Below are positions 34,635-44,364 of a DNA stretch of 64,000 bases, piece by piece (positions within the stretch are counted from its first letter, which is position 1; each line of letters starts with the position of its first letter). Below the pieces are notes generated by a model, which worked only from the letters and a program-made list of their open reading frames with translations, ran no database searches and had not been told where the DNA came from. The stretch is from positions 434,001-498,000 of the forward strand of contig NZ_JAESVP010000001.1 of the NCBI RefSeq assembly GCF_016765795.1. Reading direction: 5' to 3'. This stretch comes from Fuscibacter oryzae. GTDB lineage: Bacteria; Pseudomonadota; Alphaproteobacteria; Rhodobacterales; Rhodobacteraceae. The position numbers and the translations under genes are program-made.

Positions 34635-35630
34635 ATGACCATTCTCAAGCACCTTCTGGGTGCAGCCGCGACGCTGGCGCTGACCTCTGCCGCCGCCATG
34701 GCTGAACCAGCGCTGATTTTTGACCTTGGCGGCAAGTTCGACAAATCCTTCAACGAGGCCGCCTTCAACGGCGCCGAGAAATGGGCCAAGGAAACCGGCG
34801 GCACCTATAAAGAGCTGGAAATGCAGTCCGAGGCGCAGCGCGAACAAGCCCTGCGCCAACTGGCAGAAAGCGGTGCCAACCCCATCGTGATGACGGGCTT
34901 TGCCTTTGGCGATGTGCTGAACACCGTCGCCCCCGATTATCCCGACACCAAATTCGCCATCATCGACATGGTGGTGGAACAGCCCAATGTGAAATCGGTG
35001 GTCTTCAAGGAAGAAGAAGGCTCGTACCTCGTCGGCATCATGGCGGCCAAGGCGTCGAAAACCGGCACGGTCGGCTTTGTCGGCGGCATGGATATTCCGC
35101 TGATCCGCAAGTTCGGCTGCGGCTTTGCCGAAGGCGTGAAATCGGTCAACCCCGATGCCAAGATCATCGCGGGCTTCACCGGCACCACGCCTGCCGCCTG
35201 GAACGATCCGGTCAAGGCCGCTGAAATCGCCAAGGGCGAAAAGGCCCAAGGCGCCGACGTGATCTTTGCCGCCGCCGGGCAAAGCGGCCTTGGTGTGCTG
35301 CAAGCTGCGGCTGACGAAGGCATCCTGTCGGTCGGCGTCGATTCCAACCAGAACCACCTGCACCCCGGCTCTGTTCTGACCTCGATGCTCAAGCGTGTCG
35401 ATGTCGCCGTCTATGATGCGTTCAAGGAAGGTGAAAACCTGACCCCCGGCATCAACGTGCTTGGCCTTGCCAACGAAGGCGTGGGCTATGCGATGGACGA
35501 GAACAACGAAAAGCTGGTCACGCCGGAAATGAAGGAAGCGGTCGATGCCGCTGCGGGCAAGATCAAATCGGGCGAACTGGTCGTGCATGACTACATGGCC
35601 GACAACACCTGCCCGGCGGTGGCGTTCTGA
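34635..35630 (+). CDS. BMP-family nucleoside-binding lipoprotein/periplasmic protein
   Basis: The 331-residue substrate-binding protein of the basic membrane protein (Med/PnrA) family has a signal peptide (MTILKHLLGAAATLALTSAAAMA). It lacks a lipobox, so it is probably soluble in the periplasm. LIFDLGGKFDKSFNEAAFNGAEKW is the family opening, and VGFVGGMDIPLIRKFGCGF is the hinge/ligand segment. BMP-type proteins bind purine nucleosides, which fits the purine nucleoside phosphorylase at the end of the operon. The stop overlaps the ATPase start by 1 base. Confidence 0.9.
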   Translation: MTILKHLLGAAATLALTSAAAMAEPALIFDLGGKFDKSFNEAAFNGAEKWAKETGGTYKELEMQSEAQREQALRQLAESGANPIVMTGFAFGDVLNTVAPDYPDTKFAIIDMVVEQPNVKSVVFKEEEGSYLVGIMAAKASKTGTVGFVGGMDIPLIRKFGCGFAEGVKSVNPDAKIIAGFTGTTPAAWNDPVKAAEIAKGEKAQGADVIFAAAGQSGLGVLQAAADEGILSVGVDSNQNHLHPGSVLTSMLKRVDVAVYDAFKEGENLTPGINVLGLANEGVGYAMDENNEKLVTPEMKEAVDAAAGKIKSGELVVHDYMADNTCPAVAF

Positions 35631-37225
35631 TGGTCGAAAAGACCGATGTGGGGCGGCAGGCAACTGCCGCCCCCTCTTCCTACGCAATCGAGCTCAAGGG
35701 CATTTCCAAAGCCTTCGGCCCGGTGCAAGCAAACCGTGACATCAACATCGCCGTGCCGCGCGGCACGATCCACGGCATCATCGGCGAAAACGGCGCGGGC
35801 AAATCCACGCTGATGTCCATTCTTTACGGCTTTTACAAAGCAGACGCTGGCGAGATTCTGATCAACGGCACCCCCACCACCATCCCCGACAGCCAGAGCG
35901 CCATTCGCGCCGGTATCGGCATGGTGTTTCAGCATTTCAAGCTGGTGCAGAACTTTACCGTGCTGGAAAACATCGTTCTGGGCGCGGAAGAGGGCTTTGC
36001 CCTCAACACCTCGCTGTCGAAGGCCCGCAAGGCACTGGCCGATCTGTCGCACGAATACGAGCTGAATGTCGATCCCGATGCGATCATCGAGGATCTGTCC
36101 GTCGGACATCAGCAGCGTGTCGAGATTCTCAAGGCCCTGTATCGTCAGGCCGAAATTCTGATCCTTGATGAACCCACCGGCGTGCTGACCCCGGCCGAGG
36201 CCGATCACCTGTTCCGTATCCTTGCCAGCCTCAAGGCGCAGGGAAAGACCATCATCCTGATCACCCACAAACTGCGAGAGATCATGGAGGCGACCGATCA
36301 TGTCAGCGTCATGCGGCGCGGCACGATGGTGGCCACGGTGAAAACCACCGACAGCAGCCCAGAACAGCTGGCCGAACTGATGGTGGGCCGCAAGGTGCTG
36401 CTGGATGTCGCCAAAGGCCCCGCCAACCCCGGCCCCGTGGTGCTGTCGGTCGAAAATCTGCGCGTGCAGGACGAGCAAAAGGTTGAACGCCTGAAAGGCG
36501 TCAGCTTTGAAATTCGCGCCGGAGAGGTTCTGGGCATCGCCGGCGTCGCCGGGAATGGGCAGTCCGAATTGCTGGCGGCTCTTGGTGGCATTCAAAAGGC
36601 CACTGGCAGCGTGACGCTGAAGGGGCAGCCCCTGCCGCTATCTGGCCCCGGCGCCGATGGCCGCACCCGGCGCGAGGCGGGCATGGGCCACATTCCCGAG
36701 GACCGCCAGCTTCTGGGCCTGATCATGGATTTCACGGCCTGGGAAAACTCTGCGCTTGGCTATCACAACGCCGCGAAATACCAGAAGAACCTGCTTCTGA
36801 TGGATAATACCGCCATCCGCGCCGATACCGAGGCCAAAATGGCCACTTTCGACGTGCGCCCCCCGATCCCCTCGCTGGCGGCCAAGAATTTCTCGGGCGG
36901 GAACCAGCAAAAGATCGTGGTGGCACGAGAGATTGAAAGCAACCCCGACATCCTTTTGATCGGACAGCCCACCCGCGGTGTGGACATCGGCGCGATTGAA
37001 TTCATTCACAAGCAGATCATTGCGCTGCGCGATGCAGGCAAGGCGATCTTGCTGGTCTCGGTTGAACTGGATGAGATTCTCAGTCTGTCAGACCGCATCG
37101 CCGTGATGTTCGATGGCCAGTTGATGGGCTTTCGCGACCCTGAAACCACCAATGAGCGTGAGCTGGGCCTGCTGATGGCGGGCGTTACCGATACGAGCAA
37201 ACCAGACGCGGGCAAGGCGGCATAA
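35630..37225 (+). CDS. Nucleoside ABC transporter ATPase (two ATP-binding domains)
   Basis: The 531-residue duplicated ATPase is of the YufO/NupO sugar-ABC type. The first domain has Walker [10 protein letters not shown] and signature [11 protein letters not shown]. The second has the altered GVAGNGQSE Walker A and [15 protein letters not shown] signature seen in the family, where only one site is usually fully competent. It energises nucleoside import with the two permeases that follow. The start overlaps the upstream stop (TGATG), and the next gene begins 1 base after its stop. Confidence 0.92.
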   Translation: MVEKTDVGRQATAAPSSYAIELKGISKAFGPVQANRDINIAVPRGTIHGIIGENGAGKSTLMSILYGFYKADAGEILINGTPTTIPDSQSAIRAGIGMVFQHFKLVQNFTVLENIVLGAEEGFALNTSLSKARKALADLSHEYELNVDPDAIIEDLSVGHQQRVEILKALYRQAEILILDEPTGVLTPAEADHLFRILASLKAQGKTIILITHKLREIMEATDHVSVMRRGTMVATVKTTDSSPEQLAELMVGRKVLLDVAKGPANPGPVVLSVENLRVQDEQKVERLKGVSFEIRAGEVLGIAGVAGNGQSELLAALGGIQKATGSVTLKGQPLPLSGPGADGRTRREAGMGHIPEDRQLLGLIMDFTAWENSALGYHNAAKYQKNLLLMDNTAIRADTEAKMATFDVRPPIPSLAAKNFSGGNQQKIVVAREIESNPDILLIGQPTRGVDIGAIEFIHKQIIALRDAGKAILLVSVELDEILSLSDRIAVMFDGQLMGFRDPETTNERELGLLMAGVTDTSKPDAGKAA

Positions 37226-37226
37226 C

Positions 37227-38375
37227 ATGGCAAAACTTCCCCGCTGGGCCGATCTGGCGCTGGTTCCCTTGATCTCGCTGGTTCTTGCAGCCCTGGTCTC
37301 GGCCATTGTGCTGGTGCTGATCGGCCAAAGCCCAATGCAGGCGCTGTCGGTCATGGTTGACGGCGCGCTCGGCTCGGCCTCGGGCTGGGGTTACACGCTG
37401 TATTACGCCACCTCGTTCATCTTCACCGGGCTGGGCGTGACCATCGCCTTTCATGCAGGCCTGTTCAACATCGGGGGTGAAGGTCAGGCCCAACTGGGCG
37501 GGCTTGGTGTGGCGCTGGCCTGCCTGTTCCTGCCTTGGCCACACTGGACGGTGGCGCTGGTCGGGGCTTCCCTCGCCGCCGCGCTGTTCGGCGCGGCCTG
37601 GGCCGCCATTCCCGCCTGGCTGCAAGCGAAACGCGGCAGCCATATCGTGATCACCACGATCATGTTCAACTATATCGCTGCCGCCCTGCTGATCTATATC
37701 CTGGGCGAAATTCTGCGTCCGGTGGGCAGCATGGACCCGGCCTCGGCCCGCTTTCCCGCAGAACTGGGCCTGCCGCATTTCCACGAAATGCCGATCTTGC
37801 GCGACTTTTTCCTGAAATACGGCCCAGATGGCGCAGTCAAACTCAGCGCGCAGGGCCTGCCGGTCTATTCCCGCGTGCCCGCCAACATCACCTTCTTCCT
37901 CTCTCTCATTGCGGCCTTCGGGGTCTGGGTTCTGCTGTGGCACACCCGGCTGGGGTATGAGATGCGCGCCTTTGGCAAACAGGAAAAGGCCGCGCGTTAT
38001 GCCGGGATTTCGGCCTTCAAGATCATCATGGTCGCCATGCTGCTGTCGGGCGCACTGTCGGGCCTGATGGCAATCAACAATGTCATGGGGCAGGCCGAGC
38101 GGCTTTTGCAGAACTCGGCCGAAGGGGCGGGCTTCATCGGCATCGCCGTGGCGCTGATGGGGCGCAACCACCCCCTTGGCGTGGTGCTGGCCGCCGTCCT
38201 GTTCGGCTTTCTCTATCAGGGCGGCGCGGCGCTTGGCTTGAACACCAGCATCCCGATAGAACTGCGCACCGTGGTTCAGGGCCTTGTGATCCTGTTCACC
38301 GGCGCGCTGGATTACATGGTCCGCATCATGTTGACCTGGGTCTTTTCGCTGCGCCAGACGGAAAGGGCTGCGTGA
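37227..38375 (+). CDS. Nucleoside ABC transporter permease (NupP-like)
   Basis: The 382-residue BPD_transp_2 permease has about nine hydrophobic segments. GLGVTIAFHAGLFNIGGEGQAQLGG is the characteristic motif of nucleoside/BMP-type permeases. A longer periplasmic loop at about residues 160-215 distinguishes it from its partner. It forms a heterodimer with the next gene product, with which it overlaps by 4 bp. Confidence 0.9.
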   Translation: MAKLPRWADLALVPLISLVLAALVSAIVLVLIGQSPMQALSVMVDGALGSASGWGYTLYYATSFIFTGLGVTIAFHAGLFNIGGEGQAQLGGLGVALACLFLPWPHWTVALVGASLAAALFGAAWAAIPAWLQAKRGSHIVITTIMFNYIAAALLIYILGEILRPVGSMDPASARFPAELGLPHFHEMPILRDFFLKYGPDGAVKLSAQGLPVYSRVPANITFFLSLIAAFGVWVLLWHTRLGYEMRAFGKQEKAARYAGISAFKIIMVAMLLSGALSGLMAINNVMGQAERLLQNSAEGAGFIGIAVALMGRNHPLGVVLAAVLFGFLYQGGAALGLNTSIPIELRTVVQGLVILFTGALDYMVRIMLTWVFSLRQTERAA

Positions 38376-39343
38376 TGGATTACGCCACCCTGCTGCAAAT
38401 CCTCGATTCCACCATCCGCCTTGGCACGCCGCTTCTGCTGGCTTGCCTTGCAGGCCTCTACTCCGAACGCTCGGGCATTTTCGACATCGGGCTGGAAGGC
38501 AAGATGCTTGCCGCCGCCATGGCCTCGGGCGCGGTGGCGGCGCTGACGGGCAATGTCTGGTTGGGCCTTCTGGCGGGCATCGCCGCTTCGATGATCTTCG
38601 CCCTGATCCACGGCCTCGCCTCGATCACCTTTCGCGGCAACCAGCTTATTTCGGGCGTGGCGCTGAACTTCGTCGCCTCGGGCATCACCGTGCTGATCGC
38701 GCAAAGCCTGTTCGGCCAAGGGGGGCGCACCCCGCCGCTGGAAGGGGCCGCCCGCTTCAACCCCATCACCCTGCCCTTCGCCGAACAGGTGCAAGGCGTT
38801 CCCGTCATCGGCCCGCTTTATTACGAGGTGATCTCAGGCCACCCGATCCTCGCCTATATCGCCTTTCTTGCCGTGCCGGTAACGTGGTGGCTGCTTTACC
38901 GCACCCGCTTTGGCCTGCGCCTGCGGGCTGTGGGAGAAAACCCGGCGGCGGTGGATACGGCCGGCATCTCGGTCACCGGGCTGCGCTATGCCGCCGTGGC
39001 GATCACCGGCCTTCTCTGCGGCATCGCCGGGGCCTATATGGCCACCGCCCTGCAAGCGGGCTTTGGCCGCGAAATGACCGCCGGTCGCGGCTATATCGCG
39101 CTGGCAGCGCTGATTTTTGCCAAGTGGAGACCGTGGCAAGCACTGATGGCCACCATGCTGTTCGGTCTTTTTCAGGCACTCGCCCTGCGCCCCGATGTGA
39201 TCGAGGGCATCGCCGGCATCAAGATTCCCTCCGCCGCCCTTGATGCCCTGCCCTATGTGCTGACCGTGCTGGCGCTGGCGGGCTTTGTCGGCAAGGCCAC
39301 CCCGCCCCGCGCGGGTGGAGAGCCTTACGTCAAGGAACGCTAA
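38372..39343 (+). CDS. Nucleoside ABC transporter permease (NupQ-like)
   Basis: The 323-residue BPD_transp_2 permease contains YSERSGIFDIGLEGKMLAAA and FRGNQLISGVALNFVASGI, which are signatures of the second permease of BMP-type nucleoside importers. It has about eight to nine membrane segments. It is co-translated with the preceding permease. A repeat element with a strong hairpin follows the stop, then the PNP gene. Confidence 0.9.
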   Translation: MMDYATLLQILDSTIRLGTPLLLACLAGLYSERSGIFDIGLEGKMLAAAMASGAVAALTGNVWLGLLAGIAASMIFALIHGLASITFRGNQLISGVALNFVASGITVLIAQSLFGQGGRTPPLEGAARFNPITLPFAEQVQGVPVIGPLYYEVISGHPILAYIAFLAVPVTWWLLYRTRFGLRLRAVGENPAAVDTAGISVTGLRYAAVAITGLLCGIAGAYMATALQAGFGREMTAGRGYIALAALIFAKWRPWQALMATMLFGLFQALALRPDVIEGIAGIKIPSAALDALPYVLTVLALAGFVGKATPPRAGGEPYVKER

Positions 39344-39349
39344 CCCCAT

Positions 39350-39398
39350 CATCTGTTCATAAATATCCCACGGGGGTCCGGGGGTGTGAAACCCCCGG
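39350..39398 (+). repeat. Dispersed intergenic repeat copy 1 (with hairpin)
   Basis: AAATATCCCACGGGGGTCC is followed by a perfect 8-bp stem, CCGGGGGT (39378-39385)/ACCCCCGG (39391-39398), with loop GTGAA. The same AAATA-TCCC-GGGGGT-hairpin layout recurs at 47531-47582, and half-copies occur at 47354-47390, 54371-54410 and 54421-54454. Here it separates a permease gene from PNP. Confidence 0.7.
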
Positions 39399-39419
39399 CG
39401 CAGGCAACAAGGAACCACG

Positions 39420-40208
39420 ATGGACGCGCTTTCCCTCATCCAGTCCCGCGCCGGAACCGAGCCCGTCCGCCTTGGCCTCATCCTCGGTTCGGGCCTTGGA
39501 CATCTGGCGCAGGCGGTCGATGGTGTCGCCATCCCCTATGCCGACCTGCCCGGCTTTCCCCATGTGGGCGTGTCGGGCCACAACCCCACCCTCGTGATTG
39601 GCATGTTGGAGGGCACCCGCGTCGCGGTCTTCGGCGCACGCGAGCATTTCTATGAAAACGGCAACCCCGCCGCGATGCGCCCTGCACTTGAACTTTTGAA
39701 GGCGCTGGGGGCCTCGGCGCTGATCGCCACAAATGCCGCAGGCTCCTTGCGCCCCGAGATCCGGCCCGGCGACCTGATGCTGCTGTCCGATCACATCAAT
39801 TTTTCCGGCCTCAACCCCTTGATCGGCGAGCGCACGGATGCCCGTTTTGTGCCCATGACCGACGCGCATGACCCTGCCTTGCGCGCCCGCCTCCGCGCAG
39901 CGGCAGAGGCCGAGGGCATCCCCCTGCCCGAAGGCGTCTATGCCTGGTATTCCGGCCCCAGCTTTGAAACCCCGGCCGAGATCCGCGCCATCCGCATTCT
40001 TGGCGGCGATGCCGTCGGCATGTCCACCGTGCCAGAGGTCATTCTGGCCCGCTTTCTTGGCCTGAAGGTCGCCGCCATCTCGACCATCACCAACATGGCG
40101 GCGGGCCTGTCAGACGAACAGATCAGCCACGAGCATACCAAGGCCATGGCCCCCTTGGGCGCGGCCAAGCTGGAACGCATCCTGCGCGCCTTCCTGCGTA
40201 GGATGTGA
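39420..40208 (+). CDS. Purine-nucleoside phosphorylase
   Basis: The 262-residue protein is a trimeric-type PNP/MTA phosphorylase family member. It has LGLILGSGLGHLAQAV (phosphate loop), VAVFGAREHFYENG (where eukaryotic enzymes read GR.H.YEG), LLLSDHINFSG and MSTVPEVILARFLGLKVAAISTITNMAAG, including the substrate-binding Met-Ser-Thr and Asn. It splits purine nucleosides to base and (deoxy)ribose 1-phosphate. Following a BMP-type importer, it gives the operon a complete uptake-and-cleavage route. Confidence 0.93.
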   Translation: MDALSLIQSRAGTEPVRLGLILGSGLGHLAQAVDGVAIPYADLPGFPHVGVSGHNPTLVIGMLEGTRVAVFGAREHFYENGNPAAMRPALELLKALGASALIATNAAGSLRPEIRPGDLMLLSDHINFSGLNPLIGERTDARFVPMTDAHDPALRARLRAAAEAEGIPLPEGVYAWYSGPSFETPAEIRAIRILGGDAVGMSTVPEVILARFLGLKVAAISTITNMAAGLSDEQISHEHTKAMAPLGAAKLERILRAFLRRM

Positions 40209-40320
40209 GACCTTCAGGCCATCATCGCCAACCGAATGAGTCCAGCCCGGACAATCGTTTGACAAGCCCTGCCCTTGTGCGCATGGCTTGAAAAAACAGG
40301 CATCGAACCATCATCCGCCC

Positions 40321-41244
40321 ATGCAATTGTACCTCCCGATCGCCGAGGTCTCGATCAATGCCTTTCTTCTGACTGGCATCGGCGCAATCGTGGGCTTTTT
40401 GTCCGGCATGTTCGGTGTGGGTGGCGGCTTTCTGATCACCCCCCTCTTGCTGTTGATCGGCGTGCCCCCCGGTATCGCGGTCGCTACCGGCGCCAATCAG
40501 GTCGTTGCCTCCTCGATCTCGGGCGTCTTGGCGCAGTTCCGCCGCAAGGCCGTCGATGTGCCGATGGGTCTTGTGCTGATGAGTGGGGGCCTTGTCGGCT
40601 CTTGGATCGGCTCCAAGGTCTTTGCCTGGATGACCGCGCTGGGGCAGGTCGATCTGTTCGTTCAACTGTCCTATGTGGCGTTTCTGGGCATCATCGGCAC
40701 GGTGATGTTCATCGAATCAGCGCGTGCGATCTGGCGCAGCAAGCGTCCCGGCAGCGTGCCGGTGCGCCGGGCCCATACCCATGGCTGGATGCACGGGTTG
40801 CCCTTCAAGATGAAATTCCGCGCCTCTGGTCTTTATATCTCTGTCCTGCCACCCATCGCGGTCGGAACCTTCGTGGGCTTTCTGGGCGGCATCATGGGGG
40901 TGGGCGGCGGTTTCATCCTTGTGCCAGCGATGATCTATTTGCTGGGCATGCCAACCAAGGTCGTCATTGGCACCTCGCTGTTCCAGATCATCTTTGTTTC
41001 GGGCTTCACCACGGTTCTTTACGCGGTGAACACCCATACCGTGGACATGCTGCTGGCGCTTTTGCTGATCGTCGGCGGCGTGATCGGGGCGCAGGTCGGC
41101 GCGCAAGTTGGCCTGCGGCTCAAGGCCGAACAATTGCGCATCCTGCTGGCGATTCTGGTGCTGGCCGTCGCCATCAAGATCGCCTTCGACCTGCTGTTCC
41201 AACCGACAGAGCTGTTTTCCATCAATATCGGGCGGCTGCCATGA
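40321..41244 (+). CDS. TauE/SafE-family sulfite/anion exporter
   Basis: The 307-residue membrane protein has two homologous halves, each with the glycine-rich motif (GFLSGMFGVGGGFLITPLLLL and GFLGGIMGVGGGFILVPAMIYL), and about eight helices. Members move sulfite, sulfoacetate or other sulfur compounds. The ATG at 40321 is preferred; a TTG at 40288 extends the frame, but a TTGACA at 40259-40264 suggests transcription starts near there. Its stop overlaps the TIGR02186 gene by 4 bp, so both act in one system. Confidence 0.88.
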   Translation: MQLYLPIAEVSINAFLLTGIGAIVGFLSGMFGVGGGFLITPLLLLIGVPPGIAVATGANQVVASSISGVLAQFRRKAVDVPMGLVLMSGGLVGSWIGSKVFAWMTALGQVDLFVQLSYVAFLGIIGTVMFIESARAIWRSKRPGSVPVRRAHTHGWMHGLPFKMKFRASGLYISVLPPIAVGTFVGFLGGIMGVGGGFILVPAMIYLLGMPTKVVIGTSLFQIIFVSGFTTVLYAVNTHTVDMLLALLLIVGGVIGAQVGAQVGLRLKAEQLRILLAILVLAVAIKIAFDLLFQPTELFSINIGRLP

Positions 41245-42002
41245 TCCGGGCGCTGACCCTTGCCCTTTGCCTGCTGGCCCTGCCGGCCGCCGGTTCGGAG
41301 ACCATCGTGGCGGGTCTGTCGCAAAGTCGTGTGTCGATCACCGCCAATTTCGACGGCTCGGAAATCCTGATCTACGGCGCGGTCAAGCGGGATGCGCCCG
41401 AACCCGAAGACGCGCCGATGCAGGTGATCGTCACTGTCGAAGGCCCGTCAACCCCGCTGACCATCCGTCGCAAGGAAAAGACCGCTGGCATCTGGATCAA
41501 CCGGTCCGCGGTCAATGTCGGTTCTGCGCCCAGCTTTTACGCCGTGGCCACCTCTGGCCCGTTGGACAAGATTCTGTCCAGCACCGAAAACCTGCGCCAC
41601 AAGGTGTCGCTGGATCAGATCATCAGCGATGTCGGCATCACCGCGCAGGCCGAAAATTCGGATGATTTCATCACCGCATTGAAACGTATCCGCATTGCCG
41701 ACGGCAGCTATCGGCTGGATGACAACAGCGTCATCCTGAAAGAACAGACCCTGTTTCGCGCCGATGTCCAACTGCCTGCGAACCTTACCGAAGGGGCCTA
41801 CCGCGTCCGCATCCTGCTGACCCGCGACGGCAAGGTGGTAGACAGTTCTGAACAGCGCATCTTCGTGCATAAAGAGGGGCTGGAGCGGTTCCTGTTCAAC
41901 ATGGCCAAGCAGCAATCCTTCCTTTACGGCCTTGCCTCGCTGGCGATGGCCGTGGTGGCGGGTTGGGCCGCCTCGGCCGGGTTCAGATTGCTGCGGCGCT
42001 GA
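41241..42002 (+). CDS. TIGR02186 family transmembrane protein
   Basis: The 253-residue protein has an N-terminal signal (LTLALCLLALPAAGSE), a periplasmic domain of about 200 residues (ETIVAGLSQSRVSITANFDG opens it; GIWINRSAVNVGSAPSFYAV in the middle) and one C-terminal membrane helix (GLASLAMAVVAGWAASAGF). It matches TIGR02186, an alphaproteobacterial family of unknown function that is regularly coupled to TauE/SafE genes, as here with a 4-bp overlap. It may be an accessory subunit for anion export. The 3' end overlaps the convergent MATE gene by 20 bp. Confidence 0.85.
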   Translation: MIRALTLALCLLALPAAGSETIVAGLSQSRVSITANFDGSEILIYGAVKRDAPEPEDAPMQVIVTVEGPSTPLTIRRKEKTAGIWINRSAVNVGSAPSFYAVATSGPLDKILSSTENLRHKVSLDQIISDVGITAQAENSDDFITALKRIRIADGSYRLDDNSVILKEQTLFRADVQLPANLTEGAYRVRILLTRDGKVVDSSEQRIFVHKEGLERFLFNMAKQQSFLYGLASLAMAVVAGWAASAGFRLLRR

Positions 42003-43299
42003 CGCGGGCCAGTACGGCCGGGAATATGGACCGCATCGTCAGGCACCGCGTGGCGTTCAGCACCAAAAGCGCCGCCCACAACCCGTGATCGCCCATTGCC
42101 CACGTCAACACGACCAGCGTCACCGCATAGACCGCCACCGACAGCGCCATGGTGCGCAGCATCTCACGCGTCATCAACGCGCCGATGAAGATGCCGTCAT
42201 AGATCCAGCTTGCGAAACTGATCACCGGGGCCACGATCAACCAAGGCAGCAGCGTGCGTGCTTCGGCCCGCACATCGGGCGCCGTGGTCATCAGGTCGAT
42301 CAGCCAGGGCCCAAAGACCAGGAGCACCAGCGAGATCAGCCCCGCCCCGATCAGCCCCCATTGCATGGTCAGCCGGGATGCCTGCCGGAACTGCGGCAAG
42401 GACCGCGCGCCCAGCGCCTGCCCGGCCAGCGTTTCGGCGGCAATGGCGAACCCGTCCAGCGCATAGGCGGTTATTTCCAGAAACTGCAACAGCACCTGAT
42501 TGGCCGCCAGCGTCACATCGCCATACCGCGCGCCCAGAAACAGGAAGGCGGTGAAGGACAGCTGCAACAGGATTGACCGCAGCATGATGTCGCGGCTGGC
42601 GTGGAACATACGGCGCAAGGCCGCACGATCCCACAGCCGCGCCAGCGCCGCCGCCAGATCGGACAAGAACGCATCCCGCGCCAGCCACAGCGCAAAGATC
42701 ACCCCCACATATTCCGCGATCAGCGTGGCCGTCGCCACCCCCGGTACGCCCCAGCCCAACCCCAGCACGAACCAGACCGACAGCACCACGTTCAGCCCGT
42801 TCTGCACCAGTTGCAGCCACAAAACGCCGCGCGTCCGCTCCATCCCCACCAGCCAGCCGGTCAGCGCGTAAATCGCCACCGTCGCAGGCGCCCCCCAGAT
42901 GCGGATGGACAGGTATTGCCGCGCCAGCCGCTCGACCTCCTCACTGGCGGGTGCCACCGCAAAGGCCGCGCCGAACAGCAGCGCTTGCAGCACGATCAGC
43001 CCCAGCCCCGCCGCCCCGGCCACCATCAGCGCCCGCAGCAAGATCGCCGACCGCTCCACCCCGTCGCCCGCGCCATGGGCCTGCGCGGCAAGGCCCGAGG
43101 TGGACATGCGCAGGAACCCGAACACCCAGTAAAACGTGGCCAGCACCATCGCGCCCAGACCCACGGCACCAATCGGCGCGGCAAGGCCCATCTGGCCGAT
43201 GACGGCGGTGTCCACCGCCCCCAGCAAGGGCACCGTCGCATTCGACAGCACCACCGGCAGCGCGATTTTTACCACGCGGGCATAGGTGATACTGTTCAT
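41983..43299 (-). CDS. MATE-family efflux transporter (DinF-like)
   Basis: The 438-residue membrane protein has 12 predicted helices and the MATE opening ALPVVLSNATVPLLGAVDTAVIGQMG, with a second-half repeat at FTAFLFLGARYGDVTLAANQVLLQF. DinF-type MATEs export cationic or oxidised toxic compounds by Na+ or H+ antiport. It is the last gene of a leftward cluster behind two thioesterases and overlaps the first of them by 4 bp. Confidence 0.92.
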   Translation of the reverse strand: MNSITYARVVKIALPVVLSNATVPLLGAVDTAVIGQMGLAAPIGAVGLGAMVLATFYWVFGFLRMSTSGLAAQAHGAGDGVERSAILLRALMVAGAAGLGLIVLQALLFGAAFAVAPASEEVERLARQYLSIRIWGAPATVAIYALTGWLVGMERTRGVLWLQLVQNGLNVVLSVWFVLGLGWGVPGVATATLIAEYVGVIFALWLARDAFLSDLAAALARLWDRAALRRMFHASRDIMLRSILLQLSFTAFLFLGARYGDVTLAANQVLLQFLEITAYALDGFAIAAETLAGQALGARSLPQFRQASRLTMQWGLIGAGLISLVLLVFGPWLIDLMTTAPDVRAEARTLLPWLIVAPVISFASWIYDGIFIGALMTREMLRTMALSVAVYAVTLVVLTWAMGDHGLWAALLVLNATRCLTMRSIFPAVLARVSAAAI

Positions 43300-43823
43300 T
43301 CCGCAGGTTGCCCCGGTGCGGGGGGCATCAAAAGATGCACCGTCCCCAACGCGAAAGGTCGGTCACGGTTGTCCTGCCACGCCTCGACCGTCACACTGGA
43401 AAAACGGCGGCCCGAGCGCAGAATCCGCGCCCGCGCATAGGCGTCGCGCGGCAAGCCCGACCGCAGGTAATCCACCGTAAAGTCAATGGTGCGTGGCAGG
43501 GGCGGCAGCGCCTTGCCCGCCACCTCTGCCGGGTCGATCCGCCCGGATTCGAACTCTTCCCACAGCGTGGCCCAGGCCAGGCTGACGATCGCCGTCACCT
43601 CCAGAAACGCCGCCGTCACCCCACCGTGCAATGCTGGCAGGGTGGGGTTTCCGATCAGCTTGTCATCATAGGGCAGCACCGCCGTCAGCTCATCGCCGCG
43701 CCGGTCAAAGACAATGCCCAGAAACTGCACATAGGGAATGCCGCCAGCCAGCCATGCCAACGCCCCGTCGCGCCGCGATTTCACCACCTGAACCGGCTCT
43801 GGCCGCTTGCGGTTGCCGCTCAT
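43296..43823 (-). CDS. PaaI-family hotdog thioesterase
   Basis: The 175-residue protein contains the hotdog core with [21 protein letters not shown] (equivalent to the HGG-x-D/E active-site helix; the Glu/Asp position reads Glu) and [23 protein letters not shown]. It probably hydrolyses acyl- or aryl-CoA. It overlaps both neighbours by 4 bp and is a paralogue of the adjacent 144-residue thioesterase. Confidence 0.88.
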   Translation of the reverse strand: MSGNRKRPEPVQVVKSRRDGALAWLAGGIPYVQFLGIVFDRRGDELTAVLPYDDKLIGNPTLPALHGGVTAAFLEVTAIVSLAWATLWEEFESGRIDPAEVAGKALPPLPRTIDFTVDYLRSGLPRDAYARARILRSGRRFSSVTVEAWQDNRDRPFALGTVHLLMPPAPGQPAE

Positions 43824-44254
43824 TTCCCGCCCTCCCGCGCGCGTTCCAGCGTGAAGACGCCGTTGCCCATCGCAACCGGGCGCGCGGTATCCTCATCCAT
43901 CGCCAACACCCGTACAAAGGCCACGCTGCGCGTCGCATGGTGGCATTCGGCGCGCGCGGTGATGGCCTGCCCCGGTGTGGCCGGGCGCATGTAGTCAATC
44001 CGCAGGTCCAGCGTCGCGGTGGACAAGGGCGCAGACGGATGACTCATCGCCGCCGCCCCCGCCGCCGTATCCATCAAGGCCGAGATTGCCCCGCCATGCA
44101 GCACCCCCGTCGCCGGGTCACCCACCAGCCGCGCATCATAGGGCATCGTGATAGCGGCCAACCCCGGGCCCAACTCGCTCAGGTCCATGCCCAATTCGCG
44201 CGCATGGGGAATGGCCTCGATAAAGCGGCGCGCAAAGGTCAAAAGATCGGTCAT
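43820..44254 (-). CDS. PaaI-family hotdog thioesterase
   Basis: The 144-residue single hotdog domain has [21 protein letters not shown], in which Asp is the expected catalytic residue after the HGG motif, and [20 protein letters not shown]. It is a better match to the classical PaaI pattern than its neighbour. It starts the thioesterase-thioesterase-MATE transcript and is divergent from the first MerR gene. Proximity to the beta-oxidation cluster suggests CoA-release duties. Confidence 0.9.
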   Translation of the reverse strand: MTDLLTFARRFIEAIPHARELGMDLSELGPGLAAITMPYDARLVGDPATGVLHGGAISALMDTAAGAAAMSHPSAPLSTATLDLRIDYMRPATPGQAITARAECHHATRSVAFVRVLAMDEDTARPVAMGNGVFTLERAREGGK

Positions 44255-44364
44255 CGCATGTTCCCTTCCCGCGCCATAATCCGCCGCTTCTGTCCGGACG
44301 CAACCCCTTCCGGTTGTTGCATCAAATGCTGTCGCGTCCTAGGCTTTGCACCAAGAGGAACACC

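Noticed and set aside
40275-41240. A frame open from 40275 and continuous with the TIGR02186 gene, apparently giving a 575-residue protein
   Set aside because: The first 322 codons are antiparallel in character to the real TauE/SafE frame, rich in Arg, Gly and His, and lack any family. The TIGR02186 gene has its own ATG and signal peptide at 41241.
41983-42002. 20-bp convergent overlap of the TIGR02186 and MATE genes as a possible frameshift
   Set aside because: Both proteins end at normal positions for their families, so this is ordinary compact packing.
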